From: an uncultured Pelagibacteraceae bacterium
GTDB taxonomy: Bacteria > Pseudomonadota > Alphaproteobacteria > Pelagibacterales > Pelagibacteraceae
DNA: 33,120 nt
Reading direction: 5' to 3'
Assembly: GCA_902579085.1 (NCBI GenBank)
Contig: CACHFK010000008.1
Coordinates: 1 to 33,120, forward strand
The position numbers were made by a program, and so were the translations under genes. A model generated the notes under the pieces. It had not been told where the DNA came from. It saw nothing but the letters and a program-made list of their open reading frames with translations, and did no database searches. Of the stretch, positions 26,101 to 33,120 are shown in pieces (within the stretch, counting starts at the first letter, position 1; each line of letters starts with the position of its first letter).

Positions 26101-26162
26101 ACAATACTTATATTAAAATGCTAAAAATTTAGAAATACAACTAATGTTACAACAAAATACAA

Positions 26163-27347
26163 TTAACTATTCCCAAAAAAATTAAAGAATCTATGAAAAA
26201 AACCCATTGTATTTTGGTTTTTTTTTAATTTTTCAGAATTTTCTTCTTTAGAATTTTCTTTAAATTTCAACCCTGCCTCACAAATTTCAAGGTCATTTTC
26301 CTCATAAAAGTTTATTTCCTTAAAGTTGTATTTATCTTCTATTTGAAAAGAATTTTTATTTAAAATTTTAGATCCATTTCCAATTAAAACTAAATTTAAA
26401 TTTTTTTTATTTTTAATATTTTTTGAAATGTTGATACCTTTGAAAGATAATTCAATTATTTCTTCTACCCTTGTTAATACAACCTTTTTTAACAGATCTA
26501 TTGAGATATTTTTCCCATTTATATTATTAATTATATTTATATTTTCTATTGAATTTGTCTCATTATAAGAAAAATCTACTTCAGATTTATTAAAAGCTTT
26601 TTTTATATTTTCAGATTCATCTATGCTTAATTTCATTATTTGAGATATATCTTTTGAAATATGATTTCCACCAATAGGTATACTATTTAAACTATCTAAT
26701 TTTTGATTATTAAAAAATGTAATAGAAGTTCTATTCAAGCCTATATCAAGAAAAGCAACAGATTTATTTTCTTTAAATAGCTCAATATATTTAAATGATT
26801 TAACTAAACTACATGAAAAAAAATGTGAGATTTTTAAATTATTATTTTTAAATATCTCAAAAACTTTTTGATATTCATTATATGGCAAACATACAAATTT
26901 TATTTCTAATATTAGAGAATTTAGTTTAGGTAATTTATCAGGTATATTAAAAAATTCTTCATCATTAATAATATATTTTTTGATTATTAAATGAATTATT
27001 CTTTTACTAATATAACAATCTTTAATAATTCGATTTGCTTCAAGAATTATTGAGGAACATGCATCTTCGAAAATTATTTTTCGATCTAATTTTTTTCTTA
27101 TAGATAGGTCGATTGTAAAAATATTAGGGCTATCATAAAGAACTATGATATTTTCAAGATGATCTGCAATTCTACTTTCTGCTTCTCTAATTAAAATATT
27201 TACTGATTTTAAATATTCATCGCTATTTTTATTTTTTATTTTTTGTTTTGATTGAAATAATAATTTAGATATTTTTTTGTCAAACACTGCTAATCTTAAC
27301 TGGCTTGATCCAAAATCAATAATCGTAGAATAACTATTTTTTTTCAT
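26163..27347 (-). CDS. ftsA: Cell division protein FtsA
   Basis: Actin-like ATPase of 394 residues that tethers FtsZ to the membrane and recruits later divisome proteins. The N-terminus has the phosphate-1 loop TIIDFGSSQLRLAVF, and SVAFLDIGLNRTSITFF carries phosphate-2. The C-terminus ends in a charged linker and the amphipathic helix MGFFHRFFNFFGNS, the membrane-targeting sequence typical of FtsA. Overall conservation is low, as expected in very AT-rich genomes, but the position after ftsQ is decisive. Its start overlaps the ftsQ end by 14 bases. Confidence 0.9.
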   Translation of the reverse strand: MKKNSYSTIIDFGSSQLRLAVFDKKISKLLFQSKQKIKNKNSDEYLKSVNILIREAESRIADHLENIIVLYDSPNIFTIDLSIRKKLDRKIIFEDACSSIILEANRIIKDCYISKRIIHLIIKKYIINDEEFFNIPDKLPKLNSLILEIKFVCLPYNEYQKVFEIFKNNNLKISHFFSCSLVKSFKYIELFKENKSVAFLDIGLNRTSITFFNNQKLDSLNSIPIGGNHISKDISQIMKLSIDESENIKKAFNKSEVDFSYNETNSIENINIINNINGKNISIDLLKKVVLTRVEEIIELSFKGINISKNIKNKKNLNLVLIGNGSKILNKNSFQIEDKYNFKEINFYEENDLEICEAGLKFKENSKEENSEKLKKNQNTMGFFHRFFNFFGNS

Positions 27348-28032
27348 CTGAAATAATAATTTTATTTTTTATTCTTAAATCTATTAATTTATCTGAAACA
27401 ATTTTTTTTACTTTTAATAAAGAACTATAATCTTTTAATGATTTTTCTATATTATTAGAGGGTAGCTTTAAAATAATATTATTATGGTATTCAATATCCC
27501 ATCTATTATTTTTATAATAATAATAATTTTTTATTTTACTTAATTTAAATCCATTAGTAGATAATATATCTTGTAATTTCAAAAATTGTTCTACTTTAAA
27601 ACTTCCAAATACTTGTGGTAAATTATATTCTTTTTCAACTATTTCTGATTCTGTAAGTTTTCCATTTTTTCCTATATAAAAATATTTACCACCAATTATA
27701 GTTTTTCCTATAAATTCAGTTTTTTTTACATTAACCAATAGTTTTGAGGGAAATACTTTTACAACACTATAATTATGTAAAAAACTATTGATTTTTAATC
27801 TGTTTTCAATTTCATCTTTATTGATTAAATAAATATTTTTATTAATAAAGATCTCTAATTTTTTCTCTACAAAATCTTTTTCTTTTTCACTAAGTCCTAA
27901 AATATTTATATGAGTTATTAAATTTAATTTTTTAAATTTTGAAATAATATTAAAATTGAAAGTTGAACTAAATAATAAAAGCGTCAGTAAATAAAAATAA
28001 ATTTTTTTCTTATTTATTGATTGAAGCATCAT
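27334..28032 (-). CDS. ftsQ: Cell division protein FtsQ
   Basis: Bitopic divisome protein of 232 residues linking cytosolic and periplasmic division proteins. One membrane helix (about 10-27, KIYFYLLTLLLFSSTFNF) precedes a POTRA domain (about 38-108), which reads ITHINILGLSEKEKDFVEKK and ends in VKVFPSKLLVNVKKTEFIG. A beta domain follows with LPQVFGSF. The gene overlaps ddl by 23 bases at its start and ftsA by 14 bases at its end, the usual tight dcw packing. It is divergent in sequence; the call rests on topology, the POTRA pattern and position. Confidence 0.9.
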   Translation of the reverse strand: MMLQSINKKKIYFYLLTLLLFSSTFNFNIISKFKKLNLITHINILGLSEKEKDFVEKKLEIFINKNIYLINKDEIENRLKINSFLHNYSVVKVFPSKLLVNVKKTEFIGKTIIGGKYFYIGKNGKLTESEIVEKEYNLPQVFGSFKVEQFLKLQDILSTNGFKLSKIKNYYYYKNNRWDIEYHNNIILKLPSNNIEKSLKDYSSLLKVKKIVSDKLIDLRIKNKIIISDEKK

Positions 28033-28933
28033 CGATAATTTTCTCTATTAATTGTATAAAATTAATACCTTTATAATTAGCAATTTCAGGAACTAATGAA
28101 AGCGATGTCATTCCTGGTTGAGTATTTGTTTCTAATAAATAAAATTTATTTTTGTAAAATCTAAAATCTGACCTAGTTATACCTCTACATTTCAAAATAT
28201 TATGAGCCTTTAAGGCAATTGATGTAACTTTATTATAATTTGTTTTACTCATTTTAACTGGAATTATGTGTTCTGTTTTAGCTTCAGGATTATATTTTGC
28301 TTCATAATCATAAAATTTTCTCTTGGGTTTTAGCTCTATAGCTCCTAATTTTTTCTTCCCTAATATTGCAACCTGTATTTCTCTACCTGGAATGAATTCT
28401 TCAATTAAAACCTCTCCATAATTTTTTAACTTATATAGATTTTTAATAAAATTTGATTTGTTACATATATATACATTTACGCTAGAGCCTTCATTAATTG
28501 GTTTGATAACTAATGGAAAATCTAATTTTTTTTTAACTTTTTTCAATATATCTTTTTTTATAACATTTAATTTAAATTTAAATTTTATATATTTTGGAGT
28601 TAATATTTTATTTTTAATATAAAGTTTTTTGGATAGTTCTTTATCAATTGCGATGGAAGATGACATTACACCAGAATGGGTATATTTAACTTTTTCTGAC
28701 TCTAATATTGATTGAATATATCCATCTTCTCCGTATCTTCCATGAAGCAAGTTCATTACTAGATCGGGCTTAAATAGTCTTAATTTTTTTATAAAATCTC
28801 CATCAGGTTCAGTAATTTTAAGATTAAATTTTTTATTTTTTCTTAACTCTATGTAGACACTTTTAGCAGTTTTTAAGCTAATATCTCTTTCATTTGAATA
28901 TCCTCCGGCAATTAAAAGAATTTTTTTTTTCAA
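28010..28933 (-). CDS. ddl: D-alanine--D-alanine ligase
   Basis: ATP-grasp enzyme of 307 residues making the D-Ala-D-Ala dipeptide of peptidoglycan in the cytosol. It opens with ILLIAGGYSNERDISLKTA. Other landmarks are MNLLHGRYGEDGYIQSILE, FPLVIKPINEGSSVNVY, the omega-loop region with KAKTEHIIP-type residues, GITRSDFRFY and the closing LLETNTQPGMTSLSL. The likely initiator is the TTG at 28933, directly after the murB stop with one base between them, since no ATG lies in frame nearby. Confidence 0.96.
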   Translation of the reverse strand: MKKKILLIAGGYSNERDISLKTAKSVYIELRKNKKFNLKITEPDGDFIKKLRLFKPDLVMNLLHGRYGEDGYIQSILESEKVKYTHSGVMSSSIAIDKELSKKLYIKNKILTPKYIKFKFKLNVIKKDILKKVKKKLDFPLVIKPINEGSSVNVYICNKSNFIKNLYKLKNYGEVLIEEFIPGREIQVAILGKKKLGAIELKPKRKFYDYEAKYNPEAKTEHIIPVKMSKTNYNKVTSIALKAHNILKCRGITRSDFRFYKNKFYLLETNTQPGMTSLSLVPEIANYKGINFIQLIEKIIDDASINK

Positions 28934-28934
28934 T

Positions 28935-29843
28935 TTATTCCAAAATTTTAATTTCTTTTTCTAAACTAATTCCAGTATTTTCAAAAACTTTTTTTCTTAC
29001 ATAATCAATTAGATTGGTCATATCTTCAAATGTAGCATTTCCTTTATTTACAAAAAAATTACAATGCTTATTTGAAATATAAGCATCGCCAAAACTTTTA
29101 TCTAATGGTACAGACTCTTTTATAAGCTCCCATACTTTTTTTTTAGTTTGTGATAATGGATTTTTAAATGTGCTACCACTTGTTTTTATTCTTGTTGGTT
29201 GAGCTTTTTCTTTTTTTAACTTTAACTCGTTTGTTAAATTTTTAATATCTTTTTCATTTCCTTTCACACCTTTAAAAGAAGCACTTAAAAAAATTAAATC
29301 GTCTGACAAATTATTCTTTCGATATTCAAATTTAATTTCTTTAGCCGGTAATGTTATTACATTTCCTAAATGATCAATTGCTTGAATAGACAATAATATG
29401 TCTTTAAATTCCTTACCAAAACAACCAGCATTCATTCTTATCCCACCTCCAATAGTACCAGGAATACAAGATAAAAATTCAAATCCACTTAAGTTATTAT
29501 TTATAGCAAAATTAGACAAAACTCTATCTTGAACAGCACCACCTGCTATTACTATATCTTCACCAAGTAGCGAAATATTATTAAAATTCTTATTTAATTT
29601 AATAACTATGCCGTCAAACAAATTATCAGTCATTAGAGTATTTGATCCTGCACCAAGAATAAAAATCTTTTCTCTTCCTTTTAATTTTTTTATAAAATTG
29701 ACTAATTCTTTTAAATTTTCAGCTCTATAAAAAACCTTTGATTTTCCACCAATATTAAACCAGTTTTTTTTTTTTAAATCATATTCAAAACTTACATTCT
29801 CACTAAATTCAGATAATAGGTTTTTAAGCTCTTTTAATTCCAT
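28935..29843 (-). CDS. murB: UDP-N-acetylenolpyruvoylglucosamine reductase MurB
   Basis: FAD enzyme reducing the enolpyruvyl group to give UDP-MurNAc. Motifs: NWFNIGGKSKVFY for FAD entry, ILGAGSNTLMTDNLFDG, FEFLSCIPGTIGGGIRMNAG, FEYRKNNL with the substrate Tyr-Arg, and the catalytic Ser in KTSGSTFKNP. I chose the ATG at 29843, which overlaps the murC stop by one base (TAATG) and gives 302 residues, close to the usual length. An ATG ten codons earlier would overlap murC by 31 bases. Neither has a Shine-Dalgarno. Confidence 0.94.
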   Translation of the reverse strand: MELKELKNLLSEFSENVSFEYDLKKKNWFNIGGKSKVFYRAENLKELVNFIKKLKGREKIFILGAGSNTLMTDNLFDGIVIKLNKNFNNISLLGEDIVIAGGAVQDRVLSNFAINNNLSGFEFLSCIPGTIGGGIRMNAGCFGKEFKDILLSIQAIDHLGNVITLPAKEIKFEYRKNNLSDDLIFLSASFKGVKGNEKDIKNLTNELKLKKEKAQPTRIKTSGSTFKNPLSQTKKKVWELIKESVPLDKSFGDAYISNKHCNFFVNKGNATFEDMTNLIDYVRKKVFENTGISLEKEIKILE

Positions 29844-31237
29844 TATATCAATTTTGGAAGTTTTCTCATCCAATTAGAAATAGATCCTGCGCCCATTCCT
29901 ATTACAATTTTTTTTCCATACATATTTTTTTTAATAAACATTGCTAATTGTTTGTTATCATTAACTAAAAATAGTTTAACTTTTGAATTTTTTATAATTT
30001 CTTTTGCAAAGTTTAGGTAACTAAAACCTAGTTCAATTTTCTCTCCAGCTGTATAAACTGGACACAAAACAACAGTATCAGCATCTCGAAAGGCAAAAGA
30101 AAATTCTTTTTTTAAATCTTTTAGTCTTGAAATTCGATGGGGTTGAAATATACAAACTTTATCATAACCGTCATAAACCTTTTTAACTCCTTCTAACACA
30201 AATTTTATTTCTGTTGGATGATGAGCATAATCATCATAAAAATCTATATCATTATAAGTAAAAATTTTATTAAATCTCCTTTGAACACCTTTAAAATTTA
30301 ACAAACCTTTTTTAATGTCTGATATAGAAATCCCAACTGTCAATGCAACTGACACTGCTGCAACTGAATTCCTAACATTATGAACACCAAGTAATGGGAT
30401 TTTTATTTTTTTTATGAAGATTTTTTTTTTATTTGGAACATTGACTAATAAATCAAATTCAGTAAATTTTTTATTTTGTTTAATATTCTTAATTAAAAAA
30501 TTAGATCTAATATTTGTTCCGTATGTATAAAAATTTTGACTATTTAATTTCCGGATAAGACTATTGTTAATTTTATCATCTATACAAATAAAAGATTTTC
30601 CAAATGAAGGAACTTTTTCAATAAATTCCACAAAATAATTTTTTAAATTATTCATAGATTTATAAAAATCCATGTGCTCTCTATCTATATTTGTGATTAT
30701 TGAATAAGTTGGCGAAATATGAATAAAGCTTCCATCGGATTCATCTGCCTCTAAAATTGACCATTCGCTCTTGCCCAGTCTAGCAGTATTTTTTATAGAA
30801 TTTATAACGCCTCCATTTATAATCGTTGGATCTAATTTAGTTTTTTGCAAAATTGAAGCAACTAATGAAGTTGTAGTAGTTTTTCCATGAGAACCTACCA
30901 CAGCAATATTTTTCATTAAAGAAACTAAGTGAGCCAACATTTTACCTCTTGTAATAATAGGAAGATTTTTTCTATTGGCCTCAATTCTTTCTGGATTATT
31001 TTTCTTTATTGCCGAAGATATTACAACTATGGTTGCGTTTTTAAGATTTTGTTTTTTTTGTCCAATAAAAATTTTTATCTTTTCTTTTTTTAGTCTTTCT
31101 ATATTTTTATTTGATGAAATATCACTTCCCTGAACTTTAAATCCTTTTCCTTTCATTATCAAAGAAAGTCCACTCATACCAATCCCACCAATGCCTACAA
31201 AGTGTATAATTTCAGTTCTTGCTAATTCAATTTTCAT
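29843..31237 (-). CDS. murC: UDP-N-acetylmuramate--L-alanine ligase MurC
   Basis: First amino-acid ligase of peptidoglycan precursor synthesis (464 residues, cytosolic, ATP-dependent). The N-terminal Rossmann domain starts FVGIGGIGMSGLS (about 14-26). The ATP loop GSHGKTTTTS and the central ILEADESDGSF follow, then the hinge motif DDYAHHPTEI and a C-terminal CIFQPHRISRL. These are all standard for MurC as opposed to MurD, E or F. The start overlaps the murG end by 11 bases. Confidence 0.96.
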   Translation of the reverse strand: MKIELARTEIIHFVGIGGIGMSGLSLIMKGKGFKVQGSDISSNKNIERLKKEKIKIFIGQKKQNLKNATIVVISSAIKKNNPERIEANRKNLPIITRGKMLAHLVSLMKNIAVVGSHGKTTTTSLVASILQKTKLDPTIINGGVINSIKNTARLGKSEWSILEADESDGSFIHISPTYSIITNIDREHMDFYKSMNNLKNYFVEFIEKVPSFGKSFICIDDKINNSLIRKLNSQNFYTYGTNIRSNFLIKNIKQNKKFTEFDLLVNVPNKKKIFIKKIKIPLLGVHNVRNSVAAVSVALTVGISISDIKKGLLNFKGVQRRFNKIFTYNDIDFYDDYAHHPTEIKFVLEGVKKVYDGYDKVCIFQPHRISRLKDLKKEFSFAFRDADTVVLCPVYTAGEKIELGFSYLNFAKEIIKNSKVKLFLVNDNKQLAMFIKKNMYGKKIVIGMGAGSISNWMRKLPKLI

Positions 31238-31556
31238 TTATATTTTTCAATATTTTTTCATTAACATTAATCCAAGTATTTTGGTAATTTAATTTTTTTA
31301 AATTTTCCTTTTTTTTAAAATAATCACTTTTATTAATAAAAATATCTTTTAAAACATCTTCGATTTTTTCTTGAAATATATTTTGCTCTAGTATCCAACA
31401 ACAGTCATTGGTTTTATAAAAATTTGCATTTTCAAACTGATGATTATCTTTAGATGTAGGTAATGGAACTGCTATAAATGGAATATTTAAAACTGATAGT
31501 TCGGCTAAAGTTGAGGCACCAGCTCTAGTAATACATAGATCAACTTTTTGAATCAT
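31227..31556 (-). CDS. murG: MurG, C-terminal part (split by apparent frameshift)
   Basis: C-terminal domain of the lipid II-forming GlcNAc transferase. The segment DLCITRAGASTLAELSVLNI and the following PLPTSKDNHQFENA form the UDP-GlcNAc-binding signature of MurG. The frame is open well upstream of the ATG at 31556: it reads IPKNNIENSIF and so on, back past the stop of the N-terminal part. The fragment is therefore the rest of one gene and not an independent protein. It alone would lack the acceptor-binding domain. Removal of one A from the run at 31603-31608 fuses the parts into 354 residues, the normal MurG length (E. coli 355). Confidence 0.85.
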   Translation of the reverse strand: MIQKVDLCITRAGASTLAELSVLNIPFIAVPLPTSKDNHQFENANFYKTNDCCWILEQNIFQEKIEDVLKDIFINKSDYFKKKENLKKLNYQNTWINVNEKILKNINEN

Positions 31557-31599
31557 ATTTATAAAATTTTTTTCAAAACTAAAAATTGAATTTTCAATA

Positions 31600-32292
31600 T
31601 TATTTTTTGGAATAAAAATCTCTTAGACTATTAATATTTTTTTCGTTAGTTTGTTGAATCACCTTAATAGAAAATTTCTTAGAAATATTCACAATAGAAT
31701 CTTTTAAATTTTTATCAAAAATATTTGCACCTTGACTACCTCCCACTATTAACAAATTAAATTTATCTTTATTTTCAGAAAAGTGATTTAATTTATAAAT
31801 ACTTTCTCTTACTAAGGGATTGATGATTATCATTTTATTTTTTAATATATTTGGAAAATTTTTGATTTGATTTGAATAACAAAAAATTTTTAAACAAGAA
31901 TTTAAAAAAAACTTATTTGCTCTTCCTAAGACTAAGTTGGGTTCAAGAAGATAAATTTTTAACTTGAGTAATTTTGCTGCTAAAATAATTGGTAGTGACA
32001 TATATCCACCAGTAGAAATAATTTTTTCTATTTTTCTATTTCTTAACAAAAAAAAAGATTTTAAAGTCAGAAATAATATTATAATTATATTAATTGGTAA
32101 AAAAAAAGTATTGCTCAATTTAGGAGTGTCGATAATATTATATTTATAATTATTTTTATCTAAATAAACTGATCCTCTTTTATCAGTTGAAATAATTACA
32201 TTGGCTTTTTTAGATAAATGTTCATAAAGAACTATGGCTGGTATTACATGTCCTCCTGAACCCCCTGTCGAAATCAAAACATTTTTTTTCAT
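31600..32292 (-). CDS. murG: MurG, N-terminal part (split by apparent frameshift)
   Basis: N-terminal domain of UDP-GlcNAc:undecaprenyl-pyrophosphoryl-MurNAc-pentapeptide transferase, which makes lipid II at the inner face of the membrane. It starts with the glycine loop VLISTGGSGGHVIPA and continues with ISTGGYMSLPIILAAKLL and the E-P-N motif in LLEPNLVLGRAN. The third glycine loop is LIVGGSQGANIFD. It ends abruptly after LRDFYSKK at a TAA that follows a run of six A. The next codons of MurG lie in the +1 frame. The gene starts one base after the ftsW stop and is flanked by intact dcw genes, so an inactivated murG would be surprising. Confidence 0.88.
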   Translation of the reverse strand: MKKNVLISTGGSGGHVIPAIVLYEHLSKKANVIISTDKRGSVYLDKNNYKYNIIDTPKLSNTFFLPINIIIILFLTLKSFFLLRNRKIEKIISTGGYMSLPIILAAKLLKLKIYLLEPNLVLGRANKFFLNSCLKIFCYSNQIKNFPNILKNKMIIINPLVRESIYKLNHFSENKDKFNLLIVGGSQGANIFDKNLKDSIVNISKKFSIKVIQQTNEKNINSLRDFYSKK

Positions 32293-32293
32293 C

Positions 32294-33120
32294 TTAACTA
32301 ATTTCCCTTTTTGTCAAATTTAAAATAATTCCGGAAATTATAGCGGTACTGACAATAGATGAGCCTCCATAACTTAAATATGGTAAAGTCATCCCTGTGG
32401 TTGGTAATAACCTTATATTCACTCCTATATGAACAAAAGTTTGTAATAAAATTAACGAAACACTACCAATTAATATTAGTTTAACATTTTCTTTATTTAT
32501 TATGTTTATTTTTTGAATTATTTTGTATGCAAATATCAAATATAATAAAATTATAATTAAAACAATAATTGCACCAAATTCTTCGGAAACTACTGACACG
32601 ATATAGTCCGTATGAGCCTCTGGTATTTTTGAATTAAGAGTACCCTCTCCAATACCTTTTCCGAAAAAACCACCACTTATAATTGCATCGCTGGCTTTTT
32701 CAGACTGATAGTTGCCTGAGCCTGATGAATTTAAAAATGATATAAATCTAAATTTTATATATTCAAATTTTGAAACAAAGAAAATTAAATAAAATGCAGT
32801 TGATGAGACAAATATGAAAAATATAAAAAATAAATAAATATTGATGCCTGAAACAAATACCAAAGTTAACCAAACCATTGCTATAAGCAAAGTTTGGCCT
32901 AAATCAGGTTGAGAAATTAGTAATAATAAAGTGGGTAAAAGAATAAGGCTGCTTAAAAAATATTTAAAATATAAATTGTTTTTATTTAGACATAGTAAAG
33001 TTGAGACTGTTATTATAAAAAAAGGCTTTATAATTTCTATCGGTTGAAATCTTGGTAAAAATCCAATGTCAATCCATCTTTTTGATCCTTTTACTTCTAT
33101 CCCAATAAATGGCACCAAAA
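32294..33120 (-). CDS. ftsW: Peptidoglycan polymerase FtsW (N-terminal part outside window)
   Basis: SEDS-family membrane glycosyltransferase of septal peptidoglycan. About 275 C-terminal residues are present; the frame runs off the window edge, so the truncation is not real. Landmarks are VPFIGIEVKGSKRWIDIG with PRFQPIEIIKP just after it (the family reads QPSE at this point), then LISQPDLGQTLLIAMVWL with the conserved catalytic Asp. The long periplasmic loop has KIPEAHTDYIVSVVSEEFG, and the last helices contain LLPTTGMTLPYLSYGGSS. Position before murG identifies it as FtsW and not RodA. Confidence 0.95.
   Translation of the reverse strand, partial: LVPFIGIEVKGSKRWIDIGFLPRFQPIEIIKPFFIITVSTLLCLNKNNLYFKYFLSSLILLPTLLLLISQPDLGQTLLIAMVWLTLVFVSGINIYLFFIFFIFVSSTAFYLIFFVSKFEYIKFRFISFLNSSGSGNYQSEKASDAIISGGFFGKGIGEGTLNSKIPEAHTDYIVSVVSEEFGAIIVLIIILLYLIFAYKIIQKINIINKENVKLILIGSVSLILLQTFVHIGVNIRLLPTTGMTLPYLSYGGSSIVSTAIISGIILNLTKREIS

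Noticed and set aside
32294-33120. ftsW as a truncated gene
   Set aside because: The frame continues past the window edge; all visible motifs are normal.

Overview
The window is compact, AT-rich DNA with many abutting or overlapping genes and almost no spacers. Gene content points to a SAR11-type marine alphaproteobacterium ('Candidatus Pelagibacter' and relatives). The main signs are a proteorhodopsin beside a 2Fe-2S ferredoxin and an NADP reductase, an alphaproteobacterial dcw (division and cell wall) cluster running into lpxC, bamD and ligA, and very low GC. This assignment is inferred from content and order; no database was searched. No gene-free stretch exceeds 300 bases.

Region 1 (2-7461) looks accessory. 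It opens with the 3' part of umuC (+ strand). A minus-strand run follows, in order of transcription: an ArnT/PMT-like membrane glycosyltransferase, a 41-residue single-helix membrane peptide, a GT2 glycosyltransferase, a secreted PL20-like lyase, a small module in another frame, a second secreted PL20-like lyase, and a secreted PL5 (alginate-lyase-type) protein with its expected catalytic residues. Lipid-linked sugar transfer plus exported polysaccharide lyases is unexpected in a streamlined oligotroph and is the most interesting system here.

Region 2 (7491-10970) holds a zinc-finger-poor DksA (+), then on the minus strand a proteorhodopsin with Gln at the spectral tuning site, a strong terminator, ferredoxin, ferredoxin-NADP reductase and a Nu-class GST.

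Region 3 (10970-22294) is housekeeping: propionyl-CoA synthetase, a dihydroorotase-like enzyme with a small secreted protein, YgfZ, a MazG-like hydrolase, fumarase C, an AsmA-like protein, a UvrD helicase and aminopeptidase P.

Region 4 (22286-33120) is a minus-strand envelope cluster read ftsW, murG, murC, murB, ddl, ftsQ, ftsA, lpxC, bamD, ligA. ftsZ is absent between ftsA and lpxC, and recN is absent between bamD and ligA. murG is split by an apparent +1 frameshift at a poly-A run. The first lyase and its downstream module are separated by the same kind of lesion. In both cases removing one A restores a single, sensible reading frame.
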